Shown here piece by piece: positions 34,604-44,372 of a stretch of DNA of 64,000 nucleotides. Origin of the DNA: Pseudolabrys sp. (lineage in GTDB: Bacteria > Pseudomonadota > Alphaproteobacteria > Rhizobiales > Xanthobacteraceae). The position numbers were made by a program, and so were the translations under genes. The DNA is taken from positions 19,871-83,870 of the forward strand of contig JAFIGS010000023.1 in NCBI GenBank assembly GCA_017849615.1, given 5' to 3'. The notes beneath the pieces were generated by a model. The model saw nothing but the letters and a program-made list of their open reading frames with translations. It ran no database searches and had not been told where the DNA came from. The stretch's first letter is position 1. Every line of letters begins with the position of its first letter.

Positions 34604-36307
34604 TTAGAAGAGTTGGCCGGCCTGCATCGCCAGATGCTCGACGATGGGGCCGAGCGCGAGCGCCGGGAAGAAGGTGAGACCGCCGACGATGAGGATGACG
34701 CCGACCAGCAGGCCGACGAACAGGCCGCCCGTGGTCGGGAACGTGCCGGCGGAAGCCGCAACCATCTTCTTCTGTGCGAGCGAGCCAGCGATCGCCATGG
34801 CCGGCACGATCACCCAGAAACGGCCGACGAACATCGCAACCGCGCCGGACAGATTGTAGAAGAAGGTGTTGCCGGAGAGGCCCGCGAAGGCCGAGCCGTT
34901 ATTGCCGGTCTGCGACGAATAGGCGTACAGCACCTCGGTGAAGCCGTGCGGGCCGGCATTGGCCATCGATGCAACCGCCGGCGGATAGGCAACGGCAATC
35001 GCGGTCCAGCCGAGGATCATCAGCGGCAGGACCAGGATGGCGAGCATGGCCATCTTCACCTCGCGCGCCTCGATCTTCTTGCCGACATATTCCGGCGTGC
35101 GGCCGACCATCAGACCGGCGACGAAGACCGTGAGAATGACGAAGAGCAGCATGCCGTAGAGGCCGGCGCCGACGCCGCCGATGACGATTTCGCCGAGCTG
35201 CATGTTGATCAGCGGGATCATGCCGCCAAGCGCGGTGAAGCTGTCATGCATGGCGTTGACGGCGCCGCAGGACGCCGCGGTGGTGATGACGGCGAACAGC
35301 GCCGAGCCGACGATGCCGAAGCGGACTTCCTTGCCTTCCATGTTGCCGCCGGTGATACCCAGCGCGTTCAGCATGTTGGTGCCGTAGGCTTCGGCCCAGT
35401 AGCAGAACAGCACGCCGGCCAGGAACAGAGCGCCCATCGCGCCGAGGACCGCCCAGCCCTGCTTCTGGTTGCCGACCATGCGGCCGAACACATTGGTGAG
35501 CGCGGCCCCCAACACGAGGATCGAGAGCATCTGCACGAAGTTCGACAGCGCCGTCGGGTTCTCGAAAGGATGCGCGGCATTGGCGTTGAAGAAGCCGCCG
35601 CCATTGGTGCCGAGCATCTTGATCGCGACCTGCGAGGCGACCGGGCCGATGGCGATGGTCTGCTTGCCGCCTTCCAGCGTCGTCGCATCCACGTAAGCGC
35701 CGAGCGTCTGCGGAATACCCTGCCAGACCAGGAAAAGCGTAAAGACGATGCAGACCGGCAGCAGGATGTAGAGCGTGCAGCGGGTCATATCGACCCAGAA
35801 ATTGCCGACCGTCTTTGCCGATGTCCGGGCAAAACCGCGGACCAGCGTCACCGCCAGCACGATGCCGGTCGCGGCCGACAGGAAGTTCTGGTGCGTCAGG
35901 CCGAGCATTTGGGTTAGATAAGACAGCGTGCTTTCGCCGCCGTAGTTCTGCCAGTTGGTGTTGGTGATGAACGAAATGGCCGTGTTGAAGGCGAGATCGG
36001 GTGCGACCGCGCCCTGCGCGGCGGGATTGAACGGCAGCACGTCCTGCAGCCGCAAGATCGCGTAAAGGATCACGAAGCCCGCGACGTGAAACAGCAGCAT
36101 CGCGACCGTGTAGGTGAGCCAATGTTGCTCGCGGGTTTCGTCAACGCCGCCGAGGCGATAGAGCAGCCGCTCGACCGGCCGCAGCACCGGCGAAAGCAAG
36201 GTGCGCTCGCCGGTGAAGACGCGGGTCATGTAGCCGCCGACGATCGGCGTCAGCGCGACGATGATGGTGCAGAACAGCGCGATCTGAATCCAGCCGATGA
36301 ATGTCAT
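34604..36307 (-). CDS. kdpA: Potassium-transporting ATPase, channel subunit KdpA
   Basis: The 567-aa product has about ten membrane helices and the four KdpA selectivity-filter repeats, for example [34 protein letters not shown] and [15 protein letters not shown]. It binds and conducts K+ in the high-affinity KdpFABC importer. It follows the two small kdp peptides encoded at 36376-36558. Confidence 0.96.
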   Translation of the reverse strand: MTFIGWIQIALFCTIIVALTPIVGGYMTRVFTGERTLLSPVLRPVERLLYRLGGVDETREQHWLTYTVAMLLFHVAGFVILYAILRLQDVLPFNPAAQGAVAPDLAFNTAISFITNTNWQNYGGESTLSYLTQMLGLTHQNFLSAATGIVLAVTLVRGFARTSAKTVGNFWVDMTRCTLYILLPVCIVFTLFLVWQGIPQTLGAYVDATTLEGGKQTIAIGPVASQVAIKMLGTNGGGFFNANAAHPFENPTALSNFVQMLSILVLGAALTNVFGRMVGNQKQGWAVLGAMGALFLAGVLFCYWAEAYGTNMLNALGITGGNMEGKEVRFGIVGSALFAVITTAASCGAVNAMHDSFTALGGMIPLINMQLGEIVIGGVGAGLYGMLLFVILTVFVAGLMVGRTPEYVGKKIEAREVKMAMLAILVLPLMILGWTAIAVAYPPAVASMANAGPHGFTEVLYAYSSQTGNNGSAFAGLSGNTFFYNLSGAVAMFVGRFWVIVPAMAIAGSLAQKKMVAASAGTFPTTGGLFVGLLVGVILIVGGLTFFPALALGPIVEHLAMQAGQLF

Positions 36308-36375
36308 GGCATGCTTCTTTCATTTCGCATGATCGTTTTCCGAAAGCCGCTTCGCGCTTTACGGAATCATGCGCC

Positions 36376-36465
36376 TCAGAACCGCTCGGGGCGCATGAGG
36401 GCGTAGGTGAGATAGATGAGCACGCCCACGGTCACGAGGGCGGCAAGGCTATAGTCGATGGACAT
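36376..36465 (-). CDS. kdpF: KdpF small stabilising peptide (29 aa)
   Basis: The frame reads MSIDYSLAALVTVGVLIYLTYALMRPERF. It has one membrane helix and the KdpF-typical YLxYALxRPE(R/K)F ending, placed just upstream of kdpA as in other kdp operons. KdpF stabilises the KdpABC complex as a lipid-like helix. It is too short for standard gene-finding cut-offs. Confidence 0.92.
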   Translation of the reverse strand: MSIDYSLAALVTVGVLIYLTYALMRPERF

Positions 36466-36474
36466 GGCATACCT

Positions 36475-36558
36475 TCAAAGCCGGTCGCAGGCGCTGGCGT
36501 AGCCGAGCGTCAAGGCAAAGAGACCGAGCCCGAAGGCCAGTATGATGAAATCGAGCAT
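36475..36558 (-). CDS. 27-aa membrane microprotein upstream of kdpF
   Basis: A frame with a strong AGGAG site encodes MLDFIILAFGLGLFALTLGY followed by ASACDRL. One hydrophobic helix is followed by a Cys-Asp-Arg-Leu end. I recall similar YxxACDRL peptides next to kdpF in other bacteria, but cannot check this. Placement 9 bases before kdpF suggests that it is co-translated and may sit in or regulate the Kdp complex. Confidence 0.7.
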   Translation of the reverse strand: MLDFIILAFGLGLFALTLGYASACDRL

Positions 36559-36704
36559 CGCGCTCTCCTCTCAATCGGAGTAACGCGACAATTAGGATCG
36601 AGGGCATAAGGAAGCGATGGGAATTGCCCGCGACAGGCATCAAGACGGCATAAAGACGCCTGGCCTGGGCCCGCCCGGGACGTCGATTCCGGCCTGACGG
36701 CGTG

Positions 36705-36718
36705 GGTCAACTTTGACC
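36705..36718. promoter_or_regulatory. Palindrome in the kdp upstream region
   Basis: GGTCAA-CT-TTGACC is a perfect 6-bp dyad about 150 bases before the first kdp peptide and about 25 bases beyond the stop of the siroheme synthase gene. It is a possible operator (KdpE or another regulator). It does not resemble the E. coli KdpE site as I know it. Confidence 0.3.
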
Positions 36719-36741
36719 GCTAACGTGCTGCTGCCGCGGCG

Positions 36742-38157
36742 CTAAACCGCGCGGCGCGCGAGTCCCATGCGCGCCCCGCCCCCGGCCGCCAGCGCATGGC
36801 CGAGCAATACCAGCACCGGGCCCGGCAGCTTCGCCGCCGCAAGTTGCGACGGCAGATCCGCGATCGATGCCCGGATGACCTGCTGATCCGGCCGCGTCGC
36901 TCGCGCGATCGCAATCGCCGGGGTCCGCGGATCGAGGCCATGGTCCTGCGCCTTCGCCGCGAGGCTCTCCAGTGTACGCACCGGCATATAAATGGCCGTG
37001 GTCGTCACCGGATCGGCCAGCGCATGCCAGTCGATATCGTCGGGCAACCGGCCGCTTTGCGCGTGACCGGTGATGTATTGCAGGCGGCGCGAATTCTTGC
37101 GGTCGGTCAGCGACAGGCCGAGCGCAGCCGCCGCCCCCTGCGCCGCCGTGACGCCGGGCACGACCTCGGCCTTGATGCCATGCGCCGCGCAGGCGCCGAG
37201 TTCCTCGCTGGCGCGGCCAAAGATCAGCGGATCGCCGCCTTTCAGGCGCACCACGCGCTTGCCCTGCTTCGCCAGAGACAGCATCAGCCCGTTGATGTCG
37301 TCCTGTTTGCAGGACGGGCCGAAGCCGGTTTTGCCGACCAGCATCTTGCGCGCCTCGCGCCGCGCGAAGTCGAGCACGCCGCGCGCGACGAGATCGTCGA
37401 ACAGGATAACGTCGGCCGATTGCAGCGCCCGCACGGCGCGGAGCGTCAGCAATTCCGGATCGCCTGGACCGGCGCCTACCAGCGTCACCGATCCTGTCTC
37501 CACCGCGGCACCAAGCCCTCTCACCGCGGCAACGAAACGGTCGAAGTCGGATTCACCCGGCGCGTCCTCTGCATGCATCACGGCATGAGCGGTGAACACC
37601 TGCCAGAACTTGCGGCGCCCGGAGAATGACAGCCCCGAGGCCTTCACCCGCTCGCGCCAGCGCGAAGCCGCGGCGGCCCAATCGGCAAAGCCCTTCGGCA
37701 GAAGGGATTCGAGCTTGGCGCGGATCGCCTGCGCAAAGACGGGAGCCGCGCCGTCGGTCGAAATGCCGATGACCAGCGGGGAACGGTTGACGATGGCGCC
37801 GAAGGAGAAATCGCAAAAGGCCGGCTTGTCGATGACATTGACCGGCACGCCTGCCGCGCGAGCCGCGGCGGCGAACGCCGCCGCGCATTCATCGCCCTCG
37901 AAGGCGCCGATGGCAACAGCCGCGCCATCCAGATCGTCCGGGCTCCAGCCGCGCGCGATCAGCACGATCTCGCCATCGGGCGCATCCAGCGCCACGGCGC
38001 GCATTTCGTCGGAGAACTCCTCGGCATGAACCTCGACGCGGGCACCGGCGGCCGACATTAACTCAGCCTTCCACGCCGCCGCATGCGAACCGCCGGCCAG
38101 CACCACGCGCTTGCCCTGCAAGGCGAAGAACACCGGCAGACGCGCCAGCTTCGCCAT
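36742..38157 (-). CDS. cysG: Siroheme synthase (multifunctional CysG)
   Basis: The 471-aa product joins an N-terminal precorrin-2 dehydrogenase/ferrochelatase (PVFFALQGKRVVLAGGSHAAAWK, NAD-binding; later INRSPLVIGISTDGAAPVFA-like sequence) to a C-terminal uroporphyrinogen-III methyltransferase (VTLVGAGPGDPELLTLRAVRAL, VVRLKGGDPLIFGRASEE, EVVPGVTAAQGAAAALG). It makes siroheme, the cofactor of the nitrite reductase encoded in the same cluster. ATG 38157 has an AAGG site and starts the family N-terminus; the frame stays open to 38193. Confidence 0.94.
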   Translation of the reverse strand: MAKLARLPVFFALQGKRVVLAGGSHAAAWKAELMSAAGARVEVHAEEFSDEMRAVALDAPDGEIVLIARGWSPDDLDGAAVAIGAFEGDECAAAFAAAARAAGVPVNVIDKPAFCDFSFGAIVNRSPLVIGISTDGAAPVFAQAIRAKLESLLPKGFADWAAAASRWRERVKASGLSFSGRRKFWQVFTAHAVMHAEDAPGESDFDRFVAAVRGLGAAVETGSVTLVGAGPGDPELLTLRAVRALQSADVILFDDLVARGVLDFARREARKMLVGKTGFGPSCKQDDINGLMLSLAKQGKRVVRLKGGDPLIFGRASEELGACAAHGIKAEVVPGVTAAQGAAAALGLSLTDRKNSRRLQYITGHAQSGRLPDDIDWHALADPVTTTAIYMPVRTLESLAAKAQDHGLDPRTPAIAIARATRPDQQVIRASIADLPSQLAAAKLPGPVLVLLGHALAAGGGARMGLARRAV

Positions 38158-38173
38158 TCTGTCCGGCCTTGTT

Positions 38174-40852
38174 TCAGACGGCGTGCGCGACATCGTTCAC
38201 AATCCTTTTCAGCTCGGGCAGGCAAGAGCCGCAATTGGTGCCGGCGCGCAGAGCCTGGCCGACCTCCTCGACATTCGACGCCGTGCCATCGGCCAGCGCG
38301 GTACGGATGATATTGAGGCCGACACCGAAGCAGGCGCAGACCACCGGGCCCGGATCGGCGAGACCGTCGGTCGACTTGCCCGACAACACGCCACGCCGCT
38401 GCGCGTCGCTGAGCGCCTCCACCTCGAACAGGGCCTTCACCGCGTCCCATTGCGGCGTGCGTGCAAAGGGGCCGATGAACAGCGCGCCGACGAGACGACC
38501 GTCGGCGAAGGCGGCCATGCGGTAGCTGTCGCCGGCGGTATCGATAAATTCGCTGACCTCGCAGCCGATGAACATGTCCGCCGCGCGCATGCGCCAGACG
38601 TCCGGCGCAGCGTTGCTCGCGAGCAGGACGCCCTCGCCCCCGCCCACCTTGACGCGCGCCCACCACGTATCGTCCGGCAGCAGCAGACGATCCCGCGACA
38701 GCGCGAAGCCGCGATGCGTATACGAAACGGGCGCGATCGAGGCCGGTGTCGCCTTGGCTTCGGGCTGTCCCGAGTGGGGATCGACGGCCGGCGTTACCAG
38801 TTCGCCGACGCGCGCATGCGATGACGTCTCGCCGCTCCAGTGGATCGGCGCGAACAGCGAGCCACGTTGCTGGCCGTCACTGACGACGACCTTGAGTACG
38901 CAGGCGCCGTAAGGCGTCGTCACGCGGGCAAAGCCGTCATGCTTGAGGCCGGCCTTGGCGGCGTCGTCGGGATGCACTTCGACGAACGGCTCCGGCAGAT
39001 GCGCGCCGAGGCGCGGGCTGAGGCCGGTCCGCGTCATGGTGTGCCACTGGTCGCGGATACGGCCGGTGTTGAGACGCAGCGGAAACTCGGGCGTCACGGC
39101 CGCGTGCGGGTGCGGCATGTCCGGCGCGATCATGCGCGCCTTGCCGTCGGGCGTGTAGAAGCCGCCTTTGGCGAAAAAACGGGAGTCCTCGCGCGAGGCC
39201 GAACGCACCGGCCATTGCACCGGCTTGAGCGCATCGAACGCGGCGTCGCTGATGTCTTTCAGACCGCCGATGTCGAAATCGCGTGTACCCTCGTTTTCGA
39301 ATGCGGACAGCGCCGCGTGTTCGCGGAAGATGTCGGCGGCGCTCCGGTAGGCGAAGGCCTCGGCAAAGCCCATGCGCCGGGCCACCTGCGACACGATCCA
39401 CCAGTCCGGCTGTGCCTCGCCCGGCAGGGGCAGAAAGGTGCGCTGGCGCGAGATGCGGCGCTCGGAATTGGTCACCGTGCCGTCCTTTTCGCCCCAGGCG
39501 GCGGCCGGCAGCAGCACATGGGCATTGGTCCGGATGGTGTCGTTGCCGGCGACGTTCTCGGAAACGACCAGCAGATCGAGTTTGCCCAGCGCCTCGCGCA
39601 CATGGCGCGCATTTGGCAGCGACACCGCCGGGTTGGTGGCCATCACCCATAACGCCTTGATTTCGCCGCGGGAAATGGCGTCGACCATGTCGACGGCCTT
39701 GCGCCCCTCGCGCCGCGCCATCGCTTTGGCGTTCCAGAAGCGGCCGACCCGGTCGATGTCTTCCGGCCCGAAATTCATGTGCGCCGCAAGTTGATTGGCA
39801 AGACCTCCAACCTCGCGTCCGCCCATTGCATTGGGTTGTCCGGTGAGCGAGAACGGCCCCATGCCCGGCTTGCCGATGCGACCCGTCGCCAGATGGCAAT
39901 TGATGATCGAGGTCACCTTGTCGGTGCCCTGCGCCGACTGATTGACGCCCTGCGAGAAACACGTGACGGCTTTCGCCGTCGCCGTGAACAAATCGAAGAA
40001 CTTCGCAACTTCGGCAACGCCAAGACCCGTCAGCCTTCCCGTCGCCGCCACATCCGGCGCGATCTGTTTGGCGCGCGTCAGCGCCTCGGCAAGGCCTGTC
40101 GTATAGGTGTCGATATAGGCGAAATCGAAAGCCTGTGTTCCGGCGAGATGCACCAGCAGGCCGCAGAACAAAGCTGCGTCCATGCCCGGCGCGACGGAGA
40201 GGAACAGATCGGCCTCTTCCGCTGTCGCGGTGCGGCGCGGATCGATAACGACCAGCTTTGCGCCGCGCTCACGCTTGTTCGCCATCATGCGCCGGTACAG
40301 CACCGGATGACACCATGCCGCGTCGGAGCCAACCAATACAATGAGATCGGCCGCGTCGAGATCGGCGTAACTGCCCGGCACCGTGTCTGCGCCGAAGGCG
40401 CGGTGATGGCCGGCGACGGAAGACGCCATGCACAGCCGCGAATTGGTGTCGACATTCGCCGAGCCGATGAAGCCTTTCATCAGCTTGTTGGCGACGTAGT
40501 AGTCCTCGGTCAGCAATTGCCCGGACAGATAGAACGCCACCGAGTCCGGGCCATGCTTGATGATGCTGCACGACAGATTGTCGGCGACATGGTCCAGCGC
40601 GTCGTCCCAGCCCACACGCTGCATCGCATCGCCATCGCGCAGCATCGGGTGTAGCAGCCGCGTCTCCAGACCCAGCGTGTCGCCCAGCGCCGAGCCTTTC
40701 GAACACAGCCGGCCGAAATTGGCCGGATGCTCCGGATCACCCGCGATCGCCGCGCCGCCACGACCATCGGGTTTAGCCAATACGCCGCAGCCAACGCCGC
40801 AATAGGGGCAGGCCGTGCGCACGTTGGGCAAATGCTGCGCCGGCGCGTTCAT
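38174..40852 (-). CDS. nasA: Assimilatory nitrate reductase, molybdopterin catalytic subunit
   Basis: The 892-aa product has an N-terminal [4Fe-4S] motif (ACPYCGVGCGVLAKPDG...CSKG), the long molybdopterin oxidoreductase body with FSQGVNQSAQGTDK and the C-terminal dinucleotide-binding domain (LNTGRIRDQWHTMTRTG). A BFD-like [2Fe-2S] domain ends it (VCACFGVG ... NCGSCLPEL). This matches bacterial NasA/NasC enzymes that reduce nitrate in the cytoplasm. The start overlaps the Flp stop by one base, so they are co-translated. In Bradyrhizobium the equivalent is called NasC. Confidence 0.94.
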   Translation of the reverse strand: MNAPAQHLPNVRTACPYCGVGCGVLAKPDGRGGAAIAGDPEHPANFGRLCSKGSALGDTLGLETRLLHPMLRDGDAMQRVGWDDALDHVADNLSCSIIKHGPDSVAFYLSGQLLTEDYYVANKLMKGFIGSANVDTNSRLCMASSVAGHHRAFGADTVPGSYADLDAADLIVLVGSDAAWCHPVLYRRMMANKRERGAKLVVIDPRRTATAEEADLFLSVAPGMDAALFCGLLVHLAGTQAFDFAYIDTYTTGLAEALTRAKQIAPDVAATGRLTGLGVAEVAKFFDLFTATAKAVTCFSQGVNQSAQGTDKVTSIINCHLATGRIGKPGMGPFSLTGQPNAMGGREVGGLANQLAAHMNFGPEDIDRVGRFWNAKAMARREGRKAVDMVDAISRGEIKALWVMATNPAVSLPNARHVREALGKLDLLVVSENVAGNDTIRTNAHVLLPAAAWGEKDGTVTNSERRISRQRTFLPLPGEAQPDWWIVSQVARRMGFAEAFAYRSAADIFREHAALSAFENEGTRDFDIGGLKDISDAAFDALKPVQWPVRSASREDSRFFAKGGFYTPDGKARMIAPDMPHPHAAVTPEFPLRLNTGRIRDQWHTMTRTGLSPRLGAHLPEPFVEVHPDDAAKAGLKHDGFARVTTPYGACVLKVVVSDGQQRGSLFAPIHWSGETSSHARVGELVTPAVDPHSGQPEAKATPASIAPVSYTHRGFALSRDRLLLPDDTWWARVKVGGGEGVLLASNAAPDVWRMRAADMFIGCEVSEFIDTAGDSYRMAAFADGRLVGALFIGPFARTPQWDAVKALFEVEALSDAQRRGVLSGKSTDGLADPGPVVCACFGVGLNIIRTALADGTASNVEEVGQALRAGTNCGSCLPELKRIVNDVAHAV

Positions 40853-42468
40853 CAGTACACGTCCTGCTGGTAGCGGCCCTTCTTTTTCAGATCAGCGACG
40901 AACAGCACCGCGTCTTCGCCCGATTTGCCGCCGTGCTGCGCAACGATGTCGACCAGCGCCAGCTCCACATCCTTGGCCATGCGCTTGGCGTCGCCGCAAA
41001 CATAGACATGTGCGCCGTCGTTCAACCAAGCCCAAACGTCGCGGCCGTTCTCGCGCATGCGGTCCTGGACATATGTCTTGGTGTCGCCATCGCGCGACCA
41101 GGCCAGCGACAGACGCGTGAGGAAACCGGACGCGCGCATCGCCTTCAGTTCGTCCTCATAAAAGAAGTCACTGGCGGAGCGTTGGTGCCCGAAGAACAGC
41201 CAGTTGCGGCCCGGCGCCTTGTCGGCGAGCCGGTCATGCAAAAAGGCGCGGAACGGCGCGACGCCGGTACCGGGCCCGATCATGATAATCGGCGTGTTGC
41301 CATCGGCCGGCAGCGCGAAGGCATGGGCCTTCTGCACATAGGCCTTGAGGATGGCGCCGGGATCGATGCGCTCGGCCAGCAAGGTCGAGCAGACGCCGAG
41401 GCGCTGGCGGTTCCTGATCGTGTAACGCACCGTGTCGACAGTGAGCGTAACGCGATTCGGGTCCGGCTTCGGTGATGACGAGATGGAATAGAGTCGCGGC
41501 TGCAGCGGATTGAGCGATTCGATGAAGGCTTCCGGATCGGGCGCCGAACCTGAGAACTTCTCCAGCGCAGCGAGCACATCCAACGTCGCGGCATCGCCGT
41601 CGGGATCCTCGCCGGTCGCCAGTGCCCGCGCCTTCTTCCGCTTGTCGCCGCCGGTGATGTAGGAAAACAGTTGAAACAGCATGTCCGGCGCCGGCGACAG
41701 CGATACGCTGTCGGTCAGCACCTGCCGCAAGGTGCGGCCGCCGATATCGCTGTCCGGCGGCGCACCGAGCGCGGCCATCACCTGCTTCACCAACTCCGGG
41801 TCGTTGTGCGGAAACAGGCCGAAGGCATCGCCGACCTCGTAAGCGATGCCCGATCCCGACAGATCAATCTCGACATGCCACGTCTCCTTCGCGGAACCTT
41901 CTTTGTTGAGCTTGCGGCGCGACAGCACTTTCGCCGTCGATGGATTGTCGCGCGAAGTGCCGAGCGCAGGGGCGGGCTCGGCATGCGCCTTCGCAGCGGG
42001 CGCGGCGTCACCCTTCGGCGTATCACCGATCTGCTCGAACAGCGCCTTCACCATGCGGGCGGTTTCCTTGCCGCCCGGCGCGCACAGGTTCAGCCGCGTC
42101 TCGGCGCCCGACATGATGGCACCCGAGTAGTTCCTGCAGTCATAGCCGCACTGGCCGCAATCCTGCTGCGCCATCGCCGCCATCATTTTCCAGCGTAGCG
42201 GCTTGTCCTCGGCCAGCTTCATGCGCTCCGCGATCGGCAGCGACTGGTCGTGCCACGGCGCGTCGCCGTCATCATCTTCTGCATTCACCACGCCCGGCGC
42301 GCCACCGAGCAAGGCCGCTGCCTGATCGGCCGACAGCGGTGTAACGCCCGATGAGTCGAGCGCGATCAGCCCGGCGAAGAAGCCGTTCAGCCAGTTGCGC
42401 TGTTCGTCGTTGAAGGGCGCGGTTTCCGGCACCAGCATCGGAAGCGGCGATGGCACGTTCTGCGTCAT
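40852..42468 (-). CDS. FAD/NADPH electron-transfer reductase for nitrate assimilation (Flp/CysJ-like)
   Basis: The 538-aa product resembles the reductase part of CysJ without its flavodoxin domain: an FAD-binding region (RLYSISSSPKPDPNRVTLTV), GVCSTLLAERI, and the NADPH domain (IMIGPGTGVAPFRAFLHDR, later VYVCGDAKRMAKDVE). Near residue 100 is CGQCGYDCRNYSGAIMSGAE plus a distal Cys-Ala-Pro-Gly-Gly, the Cys spacing of RnfB-type [4Fe-4S] domains. In Bradyrhizobium diazoefficiens a similar protein, Flp, feeds electrons to NasC and NirA. The position between nasA and nirA fits that role. Confidence 0.85.
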   Translation of the reverse strand: MTQNVPSPLPMLVPETAPFNDEQRNWLNGFFAGLIALDSSGVTPLSADQAAALLGGAPGVVNAEDDDGDAPWHDQSLPIAERMKLAEDKPLRWKMMAAMAQQDCGQCGYDCRNYSGAIMSGAETRLNLCAPGGKETARMVKALFEQIGDTPKGDAAPAAKAHAEPAPALGTSRDNPSTAKVLSRRKLNKEGSAKETWHVEIDLSGSGIAYEVGDAFGLFPHNDPELVKQVMAALGAPPDSDIGGRTLRQVLTDSVSLSPAPDMLFQLFSYITGGDKRKKARALATGEDPDGDAATLDVLAALEKFSGSAPDPEAFIESLNPLQPRLYSISSSPKPDPNRVTLTVDTVRYTIRNRQRLGVCSTLLAERIDPGAILKAYVQKAHAFALPADGNTPIIMIGPGTGVAPFRAFLHDRLADKAPGRNWLFFGHQRSASDFFYEDELKAMRASGFLTRLSLAWSRDGDTKTYVQDRMRENGRDVWAWLNDGAHVYVCGDAKRMAKDVELALVDIVAQHGGKSGEDAVLFVADLKKKGRYQQDVY

Positions 42469-44222
42469 TCGCCGTGCTCCGCCTTGAACAAAGCCTGCAA
42501 CGCCTCGACCTCATGACGGCGCGAGAAAGCGAGAAACGTCTCGTCGCCGTCACGATGCGCCAAATAGCCCTTCAGCATGCGCTCGACGGTGCGCGGCGCA
42601 TCCTGCGCCTTCACATCGCGGTAAAGATCGCGCGTGATGGCCGCATCCGGGCCATAACCGCCGCCGACGAGAACGTGGTAGCCCATCGCCGCGTCGGCAT
42701 CCTCGCCCATGTCGATCTTGCAGGCGATCAGGCCGATATCGCCGATGTAATGCTGCGCGCAGGAATGATGACAGCCGGTGAGATGGATGTTCACCGGACT
42801 ATCGAGCCGCACGCGCGGCTCACAATATTCCGCGATCTTCTCGGCATCCTCCTTGGTGTGCGCGGCAGCGAAACGGCAGCCGGTCGCGCCGGTGCAGGAA
42901 ATGAGCCCGGCGCGAATCGGCGTCGCCGAGGTCTTGAGGCCGAGTGCTTCGATAGCGGCAACGGCATCGGCCACACGCGCATCGGTCACGCCGGAGATCA
43001 GCAGGTTCTGCCACACCGTGAGACGGATATCGCCGTCACCGAAGGACTGCGAAACGCTGGCGAGGCCGCGCATCTGGTCGGTCGTCATCTTGCCGACCGG
43101 AAAAACAACGCCAATCCGGTTCAGCCCCGCCTGCTTCTGCGGATGCACGCCGATATGCGCGGTGCGGTCGAACGCCGGGCGCGGCGCGAGGGCGCCGGCC
43201 GGCACGTAAGTGAGCCTGCGGCTCAGCTTTTCCTCGACATGCGCGAGGAACTTCTCGAAACCCCAGGCGTCGAGCACGTATTTGAGGCGCGATTTGTTCC
43301 GGTCGGTGCGGTCGCCGTGCTCGATATAGACGCGGACGATGGCGTCGGCGATCGCCGTCGCCTCCTCCGGCCTCAGGATGACGCCGGTATCCCGGGCGAA
43401 ATCGCGGTGGCCGGTGATACCACCGAGCGCGAGGCGGAAATAGACGCCCGGCGCAACACCGAAGCCGTCCTTCACCTCGACAGCCTGGAAGCCGATGTCG
43501 TTGGTGTCTTCCAGCACGGGAATCCGGCCCCCGCCGTCGAAGCCGACATTGAACTTGCGCGGCAGGCCATACAGCGCGCGCTCGTTGAGGATGTGGTGAT
43601 GCCACTCGCGCGCATAAGGCCGCGTGTCGAGCAGTTCCTGCGGATCGATGCCCGCGGTCGGCGAGCCGGTGACGTTGCGGATGTTGTCGGCGCCGGAGCC
43701 GCGCGAGCCGAGACCGAGTTCCATGATGCCCTCGACCACCTCGACGGCATTCTTCGGCTCGATCTCCCGGATCTGGAGATTGGCGCGCGTCGTCACGTGC
43801 GCATAGGGCCCGGCGCAGCGATCGGCGAGATCGGCCAGCCCGGCGAGTTGCCAGTGCTTGAGAATACCGTTCGGAATGCGCAGGCGGCACATGTACGACG
43901 ACTGCGCCGGCGCGACATAGAACAGCCCGTAATAGCGCCAGCGGAAATTATCGGCGGCCTTCGGTGCCTCGTTCTTCCTCGCCTGATCCTTGAGCCGGCC
44001 ATAGGCATCGAACGGATGCTGCTCGCGCTTGATCCTCTCCTGATCGGTCAGTTTGCCGCCGCGCGCGACGGTCGCGTCCTGCGCCTTGATGTGAATGGCA
44101 TCGGGGCCGGCGGCTTCGGCGCCGCCTTTCGGCATAGTGCCGCGCGCGGCGCGCGCCGCCGTGAGGCCGGAGGCGAAGCCTTCGAGATAGCGCTTCTGGT
44201 CGGGTGAGAAGTCGCTGGACAT
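42465..44222 (-). CDS. nirA: Assimilatory nitrite reductase (NirA, siroheme/4Fe-4S)
   Basis: The 585-aa product has the duplicated sulfite/nitrite reductase fold and the siroheme-[4Fe-4S] ligands CTGATGC (C-x5-C) and GCHHSC (C-x3-C). It reduces nitrite to ammonia with six electrons. The stop overlaps the start of the Flp gene, the probable electron donor. Upstream, a long palindromic element (44232-44344) separates it from the flavoprotein gene. Confidence 0.92.
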   Translation of the reverse strand: MSSDFSPDQKRYLEGFASGLTAARAARGTMPKGGAEAAGPDAIHIKAQDATVARGGKLTDQERIKREQHPFDAYGRLKDQARKNEAPKAADNFRWRYYGLFYVAPAQSSYMCRLRIPNGILKHWQLAGLADLADRCAGPYAHVTTRANLQIREIEPKNAVEVVEGIMELGLGSRGSGADNIRNVTGSPTAGIDPQELLDTRPYAREWHHHILNERALYGLPRKFNVGFDGGGRIPVLEDTNDIGFQAVEVKDGFGVAPGVYFRLALGGITGHRDFARDTGVILRPEEATAIADAIVRVYIEHGDRTDRNKSRLKYVLDAWGFEKFLAHVEEKLSRRLTYVPAGALAPRPAFDRTAHIGVHPQKQAGLNRIGVVFPVGKMTTDQMRGLASVSQSFGDGDIRLTVWQNLLISGVTDARVADAVAAIEALGLKTSATPIRAGLISCTGATGCRFAAAHTKEDAEKIAEYCEPRVRLDSPVNIHLTGCHHSCAQHYIGDIGLIACKIDMGEDADAAMGYHVLVGGGYGPDAAITRDLYRDVKAQDAPRTVERMLKGYLAHRDGDETFLAFSRRHEVEALQALFKAEHGE

Positions 44223-44231
44223 CAGCTCACC

Positions 44232-44344
44232 CTGTCATTCCGGGGCATGCGCGCAGCGCATGAACCCGGAATCCAGCCGGGCAACCCGAAATCTGACGCT
44301 GGATTCCGGGTTCGCTCGCTAGTGCTCGCGCCCCGGAATGACAG
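44232..44344. repeat. Long palindromic intergenic repeat between flavoprotein and nirA genes
   Basis: The outer arms CTGTCATTCCGGGGC (44232-44246) and GCCCCGGAATGACAG (44330-44344) are perfectly complementary over 15 bp. The inner arms at 44262-44277 and 44298-44313 are perfectly complementary over 16 bp. The element fills the 150-bp gap inside an operon, so its RNA would form a large hairpin. The words CATTCCGGGG and GGATTCCGGGTTC are typical of dispersed repeats in Bradyrhizobium-like genomes. Confidence 0.75.
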
Positions 44345-44372
44345 CGACAATGAGTGAGCGCGCTTTCGCATC

